Assembly: GCA_012521805.1 (NCBI GenBank)
Contig: JAAYLQ010000196.1
Span: 1 to 14,284, forward strand
Reading direction: 5' to 3'
DNA length: 14,284 bases
From: Bacillota bacterium
GTDB taxonomy: Bacteria > Bacillota > Limnochordia > Darwinibacteriales > DTU012
Shown: piece by piece, positions 1 to 6,739 of the stretch
Numbering within the stretch: position 1 is the stretch's first letter
Layout: every line of letters begins with the position of its first letter
Program-made: the position numbers and the translations under genes
The notes under the pieces: generated by a model
The model's input: the letters and a program-made list of their open reading frames with translations, nothing else
What the model was told of the DNA's origin: nothing
Database searches by the model: none

Positions 1-12
1 AGTGTTCGCCAT
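1..12 (-). CDS. Possible 5' end of a divergent gene (first four codons only)
   Basis: On the minus strand an ATG at 12-10 opens a frame that runs off the window edge after four codons (Met-Ala-Asn-Thr). An AAGGAG ribosome binding site lies at 30-25, 12 bases upstream of the ATG, which is longer than usual. A TATAAT box lies at 62-57 on the same strand, without a good -35. Together these suggest a gene divergent from the MATE pump, but too little is present to name it. Confidence 0.3.
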
Positions 13-99
13 ATGGGAAATGAACTCCTTTTATTGGTTATTAAATAAATACATTGATTATACAAACTAATCCTTCCCAGCTTATCCTGCACTTTTATA

Positions 100-128
100 T
101 TGACAGAACTCATAAACAAGGCTAGCAT
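100..128 (+). promoter_or_regulatory. Sigma-A-type promoter of the MATE gene
   Basis: A perfect TTGACA -35 (100-105), a 17-base spacer and a TAGCAT -10 (123-128, 4 of 6 consensus bases) predict a start near 135. That leaves a leader of about 30 bases before the ATG at 167, with GGAGG at 156-160. Confidence 0.6.
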
Positions 129-166
129 TATTATTGAATTAGTTTGATGTCAGTTGGAGGTATAAT

Positions 167-1546
167 ATGGCAGCCGTCAGATCATTATTCGCACCTAAAG
201 ATTTAACTCAAGGGACCCCTTGGAAACGAATTTTAGAATTTACAATTCCCATGCTGATTGGAAACGTGGTCCAGCAGTTTTACAATACTGCTGATTCAAT
301 TATTGTTGGCCGCTACATAGGTGACAACGCCCTAGCTGCAGTAGGCAGCGCTTTTCCAATTCTCAATCTGCTCCTCGTCCTGTTTGTGGGAATTTCAGTA
401 GGAGCCGGAATTATAGTGTCCCAATACTTTGGTGCCAAAGATCGGATTCAGCTTTCGAAAGCTATTGGTACCAGCATTACTTTAACAGCCTTAGCTTCGT
501 TAATTATCATGATCGTCGGACCCTTAGTAACCAAACCACTGCTGATGCTGTTAAACACGCCACCGTCAATTATTGATTGGTGTGCTGATTATTTAAATAT
601 CTTTTTTCTTGGCATCGCTAGCTTTACTTTTTATAACATCCTCGCTGGAATCTTAAGGGGACTGGGCGACTCGGCATCTGCCCTGCTTTTTCTGTTTATT
701 TCCACCGTATTAAATGTGGTGCTGGATATTTGGTTTGTTGCCGGTTTTGATATGGGAGTGGCGGGAGTTGCTTTAGCTACAGTAATCGCCCAGGGAATTT
801 CAGCAATTTTATGCCTGCTGAAACTGATGCGAATTAAAGACAGTTTCGAGCTGAATTGGTCAATGCTGAAACTCAACAAAGAGCTTTCACTTAAGCTTAT
901 TAAATTGGGACTGCCGTCAGGATTAACCCAAGCTATTTTTTCAATGGCGATGATTGTTGTTCAATCGCTCACTAATAGTTTTGGCGAACTGGTAATTGCC
1001 TGCAATGTAATAGTTATGCGGGTGGATGGGTTTGCCATGATGCCCAACTTCTCCTTCGGCAGTGCTCTCACTACATTTACAGGACAAAACATTGGTGGTC
1101 AAAGGTTGGACCGTGTCGAAGAGGGTGCACTGACAGGAACAAAAATAGCTGTTGCCACAGCAACAGTAATTACCATTTTTATTCTGCTTTTCGGCAGATA
1201 CCTAATTAACATCTTTACCGATACAGCTGAGTTGGTAGATTTGAGTATGCGTATGATGCGGATCCTAGCGTTTGGTTATATTGCTATGGCAGTTACCCAG
1301 TGTTTATCAGGAGTTATGCGTGGTGCCGGAGACACCATTACACCAATGTGGATCTCCCTGTTTACAACAGTTGCTCTCCGCATCCCTATTGCCTACGGAA
1401 TCGCCTATGTTACTAGAAGCGAGCTGTATCCGACCGGCCGACCAGAATCCATCTTTATTTCCCTGCTGATCTCTTGGACTTTAGGCGCGCTGATCACTTT
1501 TGTTTATTATCGAAAAGGAAAATGGCGCAAGTTAGAAATTCAATAA
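167..1546 (+). CDS. MATE family multidrug/toxin efflux transporter
   Basis: An integral membrane cation-coupled antiporter of the MATE family, which typically exports cationic drugs or toxic metabolites. The 459-residue length is normal for the family. The sequence is almost entirely hydrophobic segments, consistent with 12 helices in two homologous halves. Each half shows family signatures: the N-half has a P-M-L-I-G-N-V-V-Q-Q-F-Y-N-T-A-D-S-I-I-V-G-R stretch near residues 28-49, and a GAGDTITPMW-like segment near 387-396 marks the C-half. The ATG is preceded by GGAGG at six bases, so the start is secure. It is transcribed alone from a strong promoter and ends just before a symmetrical terminator shared with the convergent acetyltransferase operon. 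The family call is firm; the substrate cannot be told. It is of a different subgroup from the decayed MATE gene at the right end. Confidence 0.93.
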   Translation: MAAVRSLFAPKDLTQGTPWKRILEFTIPMLIGNVVQQFYNTADSIIVGRYIGDNALAAVGSAFPILNLLLVLFVGISVGAGIIVSQYFGAKDRIQLSKAIGTSITLTALASLIIMIVGPLVTKPLLMLLNTPPSIIDWCADYLNIFFLGIASFTFYNILAGILRGLGDSASALLFLFISTVLNVVLDIWFVAGFDMGVAGVALATVIAQGISAILCLLKLMRIKDSFELNWSMLKLNKELSLKLIKLGLPSGLTQAIFSMAMIVVQSLTNSFGELVIACNVIVMRVDGFAMMPNFSFGSALTTFTGQNIGGQRLDRVEEGALTGTKIAVATATVITIFILLFGRYLINIFTDTAELVDLSMRMMRILAFGYIAMAVTQCLSGVMRGAGDTITPMWISLFTTVALRIPIAYGIAYVTRSELYPTGRPESIFISLLISWTLGALITFVYYRKGKWRKLEIQ

Positions 1547-1549
1547 TTA

Positions 1550-1574
1550 ACGGCTCCCAGCACCAGGGAGCCGT
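1550..1574. terminator. Bidirectional terminator between MATE and the acetyltransferase operon
   Basis: A perfect 9-bp stem (ACGGCTCCC at 1550-1558 and GGGAGCCGT at 1566-1574) with a 7-base loop lies between two convergent genes. The flanks are A/T rich on both sides, so it can serve both strands, although neither T-run is long. Confidence 0.75.
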
Positions 1575-1587
1575 AATTACTTATTTC

Positions 1588-2154
1588 CTAATCATAACTG
1601 ACCACCCGCTTGGCCAAAAATATATCCGGCTTGCCTACGCCATTTGCATCCGGTAGAACGCCAACGATTTTAAATCCCAATTTAAGATAAAATTCATAGG
1701 GATGCCCTTTTAAATTCTTAATATTGCGGATCCGCTCCGGTAGATTATCGTAAAGATCAACGCCAGCTAGGGATGTCATACCGTTTTCGTCATCACTTCC
1801 CACATAGATGGTGATGCCTTTTCTCATCCTTACCTGTGCTTCTAAGTCCTTTACCAGCATCGTACCAATACCCCGATTTCTATGGTTGGGTTCAACCACT
1901 AGGGGATGCAGTTCCCAAACATTGCCCTTGTATTGGCTGATTCCACCGATCCATCCGATAACATGATCCTGTTCGTCTACAGCTATGCGGCAGATTCTAT
2001 CATCACTTAAACATTCCTGCACTTCTTTTAGGGCAGATTCTAAGTTAGGCCACGCATCAGGCCAATTTTCTTTAAAGCAGTCAACTAATAACTGTGCTGC
2101 CTGTAAAATATATTTCTGATCTGTAACCTTTAAATCTTTAATCTCCATCTCCAT
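1588..2154 (-). CDS. AAC(6')-Ii-like aminoglycoside 6'-N-acetyltransferase (GNAT)
   Basis: A cytoplasmic GNAT enzyme, 188 residues. It matches the AAC(6')-Ii family of Enterococcus/Bacillus, which acetylates the 6'-amino group of aminoglycosides using acetyl-CoA. Shared landmarks are WELHPLVVE (about 80-88), the acetyl-CoA loop RNRGIG (92-97), a Y-V-G-S-D-D segment (117-122), HPYEFYLKLGF (151-161), and D-A-N-G-V-G-K-P-D-I (169-178) followed by AKR. The start ATG shares its A with the TGA of the upstream gene (TGATG), so the two are translationally coupled; AGGA lies just upstream. A second in-frame ATG two codons later is a possible alternative. Resemblance to AAC(6')-Ii is by pattern recall; chromosomal homologues of this type often give little or no resistance, and the natural substrate may differ. 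Confidence 0.85.
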   Translation of the reverse strand: MEMEIKDLKVTDQKYILQAAQLLVDCFKENWPDAWPNLESALKEVQECLSDDRICRIAVDEQDHVIGWIGGISQYKGNVWELHPLVVEPNHRNRGIGTMLVKDLEAQVRMRKGITIYVGSDDENGMTSLAGVDLYDNLPERIRNIKNLKGHPYEFYLKLGFKIVGVLPDANGVGKPDIFLAKRVVSYD

Positions 2155-2936
2155 CAGTCCTGAAGCATTTTGCTGACCAAGTGCATTTTGGCATGGTCAT
2201 TTTTTTCGTAATAGATACTTCCTAAATCTTTGTACTTCCGCTCCAAGAACCATGCTAGCGGTCCATTGGGAAATAAAACTTGCTCTGAAACTACAGCAAT
2301 CAGTTCGCGGAAGCCAAATTTCCGCAACTGCTCTTCTAAGCGCGCCAGCGGGAAGCTCCTGTAATCAAACAGTTCATCTGAACGGAAGGAGCAGGTTAAA
2401 AAAGCGGTTTCAGGAGCCTTGGGTACCGGATAAGGAACTTCCAGCGATGGAACAAATTCTGCTCCACCCACACATTGATTCTCAACGTAGTGCAGCAGAC
2501 CTAAATGCGGCAGATCATATTTCTCCCGTATCCTTTTGACCCATTTTTGTTTTGCCAGACAGCACTCTTGGTGATTTAGGGATATGTCGCAGGCGACAGC
2601 GGAATCCATTACTGTTTCCTCTGTTAGTTCCTTAAGCTCACCAGTTGCAACAACTTTACTTAAATTAACTTTGTAAGGTTTTTTAACTGGATATTTACCT
2701 CTAGCTATATCCATTATCTGACTTCTAGTAATCGGACCATTCCACCGATAGTTATCGTTGAAGACCAGCAGTATTGAGGAAAACATGTTCATTTCTTCAG
2801 CCAGATGGTGGTTTTCCGACACATCAAAATACTGAACGCTGAACATATTTTGCTTCAAACCCGCAAGTAAATTCATTGTGGTTCCGATCCACGGGCACTG
2901 ACTCCCCCAGTAATAGAAATCAATCTTGGTTACCAC
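2154..2936 (-). CDS. YoaP-like protein: thioredoxin-like N-terminus plus degenerate GNAT domain
   Basis: A 260-residue protein starting with GTG; GGAG lies about nine bases upstream. Residues 1-90 look like a thioredoxin-like fold with a lone cysteine in a G-S-Q-C-P-W motif (Cys14). Residues 110-260 resemble the C-terminal part of GNAT proteins of the YoaP type: a cysteine-rich segment (Cys116, Cys125, Cys126) precedes a K-x-K-W helix. Then come a strand ending F-V-P-S and a strand ending T-C-S-F. Where active members carry the acetyl-CoA loop (R/Q-x-x-G-x-G), this protein has an F-D-Y-R-S-F-P stretch with no glycine pattern. It is therefore probably catalytically altered, perhaps a binding or redox protein. 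It overlaps the AAC(6')-like gene by one base. The family placement is by recall and its function is unknown. Confidence 0.65.
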   Translation of the reverse strand: MVTKIDFYYWGSQCPWIGTTMNLLAGLKQNMFSVQYFDVSENHHLAEEMNMFSSILLVFNDNYRWNGPITRSQIMDIARGKYPVKKPYKVNLSKVVATGELKELTEETVMDSAVACDISLNHQECCLAKQKWVKRIREKYDLPHLGLLHYVENQCVGGAEFVPSLEVPYPVPKAPETAFLTCSFRSDELFDYRSFPLARLEEQLRKFGFRELIAVVSEQVLFPNGPLAWFLERKYKDLGSIYYEKNDHAKMHLVSKMLQD

Positions 2937-3005
2937 ACTCAGTCACTCCATCAAAAATGATCTTGATCCATTCCCCCTGCACTAATACTTAGTATGCCTT
3001 AACAA

Positions 3006-3281
3006 TCACTGTTCATCCACCACAGTCTGCTCGTTAATCAGCTTTAACTTGGATGCCTTATCTAATCTCTTGATTTTTGCCTCTACCTTTAAGGCAGTGC
3101 TTCTGTCCTTGAACTCCCTGCAGAAAACGATCCTAATCGGTCGATGCATTCTAGTAAACTTGGCCCCTCTTCCGGACTTGTGCTCCTTAAAGCGGCGCTG
3201 AACATCGGTAGAAATACCTGTATATAATTTATCGTTCTCGCATTCTAAAATATAAACGCTGTACACTTCACTCTTACCCAC
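3006..3281 (-). CDS. GIY-YIG domain protein (UPF0213/YazA-YhbQ type)
   Basis: A small, single-domain GIY-YIG nuclease-fold protein. The motif is present as V-Y-I-L-E-C and L-Y-T-G-I, followed by R-R-F-x-E-H, G-x-G-A-K-F-T and a family-typical R-P-I-R-I-V-F. A glutamate in the A-L-K-V-E-A-K-I-K helix corresponds to the conserved acidic residue. The open frame extends upstream to a TTG at 3359. Family members begin only 5-10 residues before V-Y-I-L-E-C, so the GTG at 3281 (91 residues) is preferred, with the GTG at 3266 as an alternative; none has a good ribosome binding site. Stand-alone UPF0213 proteins are of uncertain role, possibly DNA repair. It lies 69 bases upstream of the YoaP-like gene on the same strand. 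Confidence 0.8.
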   Translation of the reverse strand: MGKSEVYSVYILECENDKLYTGISTDVQRRFKEHKSGRGAKFTRMHRPIRIVFCREFKDRSTALKVEAKIKRLDKASKLKLINEQTVVDEQ

Positions 3282-3477
3282 CCAACAGTAATAATTATGA
3301 ACAAAAGGCAAGCAGCAGAGCCAGCCCGTTTGCAGCTTATATTCCCCATGAATAGGCAATTTCCTTTTATCTGTAAGTTCTTCCAGAAAAAAATGCCGAT
3401 ATTAATCAACTTTTTCTCATGTCAATGGATAGTAATAGTAGAAGCATACAGCACACTTCAACAGAAAGGTGAGTCTA

Positions 3478-4461
3478 ATGAAATATCATTTTATCAGCAA
3501 GATAATTGGAATCGGTTTATTGTCTTTGTTAGTGTTCTTAAACGCATCCTCTCCTGCCCTGGTCAGCCAAGAAACGGGGTATTTTGAGACAAGAGCCAGT
3601 TATCTGATTCAGGATGATCAGATGCTGATCGAATTTGAACTTGTTAATCACTACGACACCACCAAACAGCTTCAATTTGGATCAGGACAGCAGTTTGAAG
3701 TAGTTATTACCAATGAAGCAGGAGACGAAGTATACAGATATTCGGATGGCAAGATGTTTACTATGGCTTTGGTTTTACGAGACATTAAACCGGGAGAATC
3801 ATTAAAATGGCAGGATAAATGGGATTTAACTGATCAAGACGGACAGAAATTATCGTCTGGAAAGTATACTGTTGAGGTCCAGGTGTTAGTCATTCCTGAT
3901 GACAGCAGCGCAGCTATTCCTGCTGAGCAGCTTACAGCTGCACTTGAAATCAATCTAGCTGAAGGGATTATTAAAGAAACAGCCGAGCAGGTAATCAGAG
4001 CACTCCGCGATCAGGACGCTGATAGAATATCAGCATTTGTTCATCCAGAAAAAGGTGTGCGGTTTACACCTTATACCTTTGTTTCTTTGGATCGCGATCT
4101 GGTTTTTAACCAGGAAGGCATCAAAAACTTCTTCACCGATGACAAAGAATATTTGTGGGGTTACTTCGATGGAACTGGCTGGGAAATCCGGATGACTCCT
4201 GCAGAATATTACCAGCGGTTTGTATATTCCCATGACTTTGCTGACGCTGAACAGGTAGGCTACAATGAGGTCTTAAGCTTTGGCAATATGCTTGAAAATC
4301 AATTTGAAGTCTACGAAGATCCTATTATTGTGGAATACTATTTCTCTGGTTTCAACCCGGATTATGCCGGAATGGATTGGAAAAGCCTGCGCCTAGTATT
4401 TGAAAGATATGAAAATAGCTGGAAATTAGTGGGAATTATCCATAATGAGTGGACAATATAG
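3478..4461 (+). CDS. Exported BsuPI-domain protein
   Basis: A 327-residue protein; the ATG at 3478 is preferred over an in-frame GTG at 3469 because AAAGGTGA sits seven bases upstream of the ATG. Residues 1-30 form a signal peptide: basic start, an I-I-G-I-G-L-L-S-L-L-V-F core and an S-P-A-L-V-S end. There is no lipobox cysteine, so it is secreted or membrane-anchored rather than a lipoprotein. Residues about 35-140 match the BsuPI fold (a beta-sandwich named after the Bacillus intracellular proteinase inhibitor), with the typical Y-R-Y-S-D-G-K-M-F and L-x-P-G-E-S-L-x-W-x-x-x-W pattern. Residues 165-327 form a separate, conserved-looking domain containing H-P-E-K-G-V-R-F-T-P-Y, often seen in exported Bacillota proteins of unknown function. 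Role unknown. Confidence 0.8.
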   Translation: MKYHFISKIIGIGLLSLLVFLNASSPALVSQETGYFETRASYLIQDDQMLIEFELVNHYDTTKQLQFGSGQQFEVVITNEAGDEVYRYSDGKMFTMALVLRDIKPGESLKWQDKWDLTDQDGQKLSSGKYTVEVQVLVIPDDSSAAIPAEQLTAALEINLAEGIIKETAEQVIRALRDQDADRISAFVHPEKGVRFTPYTFVSLDRDLVFNQEGIKNFFTDDKEYLWGYFDGTGWEIRMTPAEYYQRFVYSHDFADAEQVGYNEVLSFGNMLENQFEVYEDPIIVEYYFSGFNPDYAGMDWKSLRLVFERYENSWKLVGIIHNEWTI

Positions 4462-4464
4462 TCC

Positions 4465-4500
4465 AAGCAACCGCTGGGTGACCAAATCCAGCGGTTGCTT
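4465..4500 (+). terminator. Rho-independent terminator of the BsuPI gene
   Basis: A perfect 13-bp stem (4465-4477 with 4488-4500) and a 10-base loop start three bases after the stop codon. The tail is only modestly T-rich, but the position and stem strength make the call safe. Confidence 0.8.
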
Positions 4501-4520
4501 TATCCTAACGGTTTCAAGAA

Positions 4521-4552
4521 GACCCCGCAGGCACAAAGAATACCGCGAGGTC
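4521..4552 (-). terminator. Terminator of the araC-uxuA unit
   Basis: Read on the minus strand, GACCTCGC (4552-4545) pairs with GCGGGGTC (4528-4521), all eight pairs formed with one T-G wobble. It is followed by TCTTCTT. It lies just after the uxuA stop and is back-to-back with the opposite terminator at 4465-4500. Confidence 0.65.
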
Positions 4553-4566
4553 CCAGTTAATCCAGA

Positions 4567-5637
4567 TTAACTCATTTTATTGAGTGCTTCCCATAACCCA
4601 GTTAAATATACAGCTCCAAGGGCACGATCATATAATCCGTAACCAGGTCTGCCCTGTTCTCCCCAAATCATTCTGCCGTGGTCCGGTCTAATATATCCGT
4701 CAAATCCTACATCATAAAGGGCTTTCATAATTTCAAACATATCAAGTGAACCATCACTAGATAAGTGGGATGTCTCATAAAAATCACCTGGAGCGTTAAG
4801 CTTCAAGTTTCTCACATGGATAAAATGAATCCGGCCCATCTGGCCAAATTCGCGAATCATGGCAGGAATATCATTATTTGGATTCGCTCCTAACGATCCT
4901 GTGCACAATGTTAATCCGTTATATGGAGAGTCAACCAGACTGAGCAGCCTTACCAGATTTTCCCTGTTTGTGATAATGCGCGGCAGCCCAAATACTGACC
5001 ACGGCGGATCATCCGGGTGGATTGCCATTTTTATGCCAGTTTCTTCGCACACTGGCATCAGTCTTTCTAAAAAGTATTTTAGGTTTTGGAAAAGCTGTTC
5101 CTCATCTACCCCTTCGTATAGCTCCAAAACTTGCTTCAATTCGGCTAGTCGCTCTGGTTCCCAGCCAGGCAGAGAAAATCCCTGCGAACCTTCGCTGAAC
5201 CTCTCGACAATTTCCACCGGTGTGGTAGCTTTAATTATCTCCTCCTGGTATGCCATCGTAGCAGAACCGTCCGGCAGTTCTTTGGCTAAATCGGAACGAA
5301 GCCAATCAAATACCGGCATAAAATTGTAGCAAATAACTTTAACACCAACGGTAGCTAAATTTCTAATTGTTTGGATGTAGTTGTCAATATATTGTTCTCG
5401 AGAGGGCAATCCCAATTTGATGTCTTCATGAACATTTACGCTTTCCACAACCTCGAACTCTAAACCGCTCTGATGCACCTCATCAGCCAGAGCGCGAATT
5501 TTCTCCAGGGGCCAGACCTCTCCCACCGGGACATCGAACAGTGCCCCTACAATACCAGTCATTCCTGGAATTTGAGCTATATCTTTCAAAGTGATATTAT
5601 CGTCAGCTCTACCAAACCACCGAAAAACCATTTTCAT
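4567..5637 (-). CDS. uxuA: Mannonate dehydratase
   Basis: UxuA removes water from D-mannonate to give 2-keto-3-deoxygluconate in the cytoplasm, a step of glucuronate breakdown. The ATG at 5637 (356 residues) is chosen over the earlier in-frame GTG (5646) and ATG (5643). GAGG at 5649-5646 is eight bases from it, and the resulting MKM-x-F-R-W-F-G start matches the family. Family features visible are I-P-G-M-T-G-I-V near 23-30, P-V-G-E-V-W-P at 37-43, HPDDPP at 207-212, C-T-G-S-L-G at 245-250, H-F-I-H-V-R-N at 271-277 and R-P-D-H-G-R at 317-322. These include the metal-binding Cys/His/Asp positions. No other glucuronate genes (uxaC, uxuB, kdgK, kdgA) are in the window. A 24-codon ORF and an araC gene precede it on the same strand. 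Confidence 0.95.
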   Translation of the reverse strand: MKMVFRWFGRADDNITLKDIAQIPGMTGIVGALFDVPVGEVWPLEKIRALADEVHQSGLEFEVVESVNVHEDIKLGLPSREQYIDNYIQTIRNLATVGVKVICYNFMPVFDWLRSDLAKELPDGSATMAYQEEIIKATTPVEIVERFSEGSQGFSLPGWEPERLAELKQVLELYEGVDEEQLFQNLKYFLERLMPVCEETGIKMAIHPDDPPWSVFGLPRIITNRENLVRLLSLVDSPYNGLTLCTGSLGANPNNDIPAMIREFGQMGRIHFIHVRNLKLNAPGDFYETSHLSSDGSLDMFEIMKALYDVGFDGYIRPDHGRMIWGEQGRPGYGLYDRALGAVYLTGLWEALNKMS

Positions 5638-5647
5638 CGACATCACC

Positions 5648-5722
5648 TCAACTTGTTAGATTGATACCAGCGTTCTCTGCAGCATACATTTCCTTCTTGA
5701 TTTTGGTGGTTATTTCCTTCAT
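5648..5722 (-). CDS. Small ORF (24 residues) immediately before uxuA
   Basis: An ATG at 5722 has AAGG six bases upstream and opens a 24-codon frame rich in Lys, Glu and Ala (it starts M-K-E-I-T-T-K-I-K-K-E). It ends in a TGA at 5650-5648 that overlaps the GAGG used by uxuA. The ATG lies in an imperfect hairpin in which GGTTGTTAT faces ATAACCACC. The spacing suggests either a leader peptide coupling translation into uxuA or a real small protein. No family is recognised, and chance cannot be excluded at this length. Confidence 0.4.
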   Translation of the reverse strand: MKEITTKIKKEMYAAENAGINLTS

Positions 5723-5770
5723 AACAACCTTATTTTTGACTGTTTTAACTCGGCATGTTTTCCTTGAAAC

Positions 5771-6589
5771 TCAACTGCTGTTCCTCGCAGCCCTATTCTC
5801 ACGCTTGGTGTGTGTTTTAAATTCTGACGGCGGGAAGCCTTTAATGGTTTTAAAAACTTTCGAAAAATAAAAAGGATCATTGAAACCGCATTGGTAAGCC
5901 GTATCTGATACGGTTTCACCGGTTGCAAGCAGATCACAGGCTTTACCGACTCTTATTCTATTAATAAACTCAGTAATGGTATATCCGACTTCGTCTTTAA
6001 ATATCTTTCCAAGATAGCCGGGGTGCAGATGGACTAAATCAGCAAGTTCTCGCATTTTAATGTCTGTGTTGAAATTTTCTAGGATATACTTCTTAATCTT
6101 ATTGATTCTTTTTCTGTGAGCCGATGTGTTATTTTGATCTAGATACCTTGTCATTAAATGGTGAAGGACCAGCAAAAATAGGCCTCGCACTTCTAATTTA
6201 TAGCCGCTTTTTTTTTCCAGCCAGACAAACTTAAACGTCTTCATCAGTTCAATTAAGTGGTGATCAATTCCAATATGAAATTTTCTTGCAAAGGGCAGTT
6301 CCCGAAAGCTGCCGTCAAGATAACTGTATTGGAAATTGAAAGCAAAACAATGCATTGGATTCTCCGCATCAGTATAAGCCTTCCGCTTGTAACCTTTTGG
6401 AATATAGATCACGTCCCCGCTTTCTAAAACAATCTCTTCATCGTCAACAACATAGGTAGAGCTGCCATCAATTACATAAGTTAGATCATAAAACGGAATG
6501 ATGCTCTCCTTGAGATACCAGGCAGACGTGGACACTATTTCATTAAAGTATTCAATTGTAGGCATTATATCTATATAATCATTCAACAT
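5771..6589 (-). CDS. AraC family transcriptional regulator
   Basis: A 272-residue cytoplasmic regulator. The ATG at 6589 is preferred over the frame's earlier start at 6628 because AGAGGG sits eight bases upstream. Residues about 25-85 form an AraC-type cupin (E-S-G-D-V-I-Y-I-P-K-G typical of the effector-binding barrel). Residues about 165-258 hold two helix-turn-helix motifs, with M-R-E-L-A-D-L-V-H-L-H-P-G-Y-L-G-K-I-F-K in the first. V-S-D-T-A-Y-Q-C-G-F-N-D-P-F-Y-F-S-K-V-F-K and the family-closing G-x-x-P-S-E-F mark the second. It is followed after 48 bases by the small ORF and then uxuA with no terminator, so co-transcription is likely. The probable targets are uxuA and perhaps the esterase upstream; the inducer, likely a uronate or xylan product, is inferred only. 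Confidence 0.9.
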   Translation of the reverse strand: MLNDYIDIMPTIEYFNEIVSTSAWYLKESIIPFYDLTYVIDGSSTYVVDDEEIVLESGDVIYIPKGYKRKAYTDAENPMHCFAFNFQYSYLDGSFRELPFARKFHIGIDHHLIELMKTFKFVWLEKKSGYKLEVRGLFLLVLHHLMTRYLDQNNTSAHRKRINKIKKYILENFNTDIKMRELADLVHLHPGYLGKIFKDEVGYTITEFINRIRVGKACDLLATGETVSDTAYQCGFNDPFYFSKVFKTIKGFPPSEFKTHTKRENRAARNSS

Positions 6590-6631
6590 ATAACTGCCCT
6601 CTTTCTGATAGTCATGAATTGCACACACAAG

Positions 6632-6654
6632 TTCTTGAGTTTCTAAGACAAGAA
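6632..6654. promoter_or_regulatory. Inverted repeat upstream of araC (possible autoregulatory site)
   Basis: TTCTTG (6632-6637) and CAAGAA (6649-6654) form a 6-bp inverted repeat with an 11-base spacer, 43 bases upstream of the araC start. No convincing promoter was found around it. The arms are short and could be chance. Confidence 0.25.
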
Positions 6655-6672
6655 TAAGAGCGCAGTAACGAA

Positions 6673-6722
6673 AAATAACAAAACCTATTATCCAGAACCT
6701 ATGTAGATCTGGGATAATAGGA
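6673..6722 (-). terminator. Terminator after the esterase gene
   Basis: A perfect 10-bp stem (6722-6713 with 6694-6685), extended by three more pairs past a one-base bulge, is followed on the minus strand by TTTTGTTATTTTT. It lies between the esterase stop codon and the araC promoter region, so the two are separate units. Confidence 0.85.
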
Positions 6723-6739
6723 ATGTATTTTTAGTCATG

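Noticed and set aside
4859..5329. 156-residue plus-strand open frame inside uxuA
   Set aside because: It is an antisense shadow of a well-conserved uxuA, with no ribosome binding site or recognisable domain.
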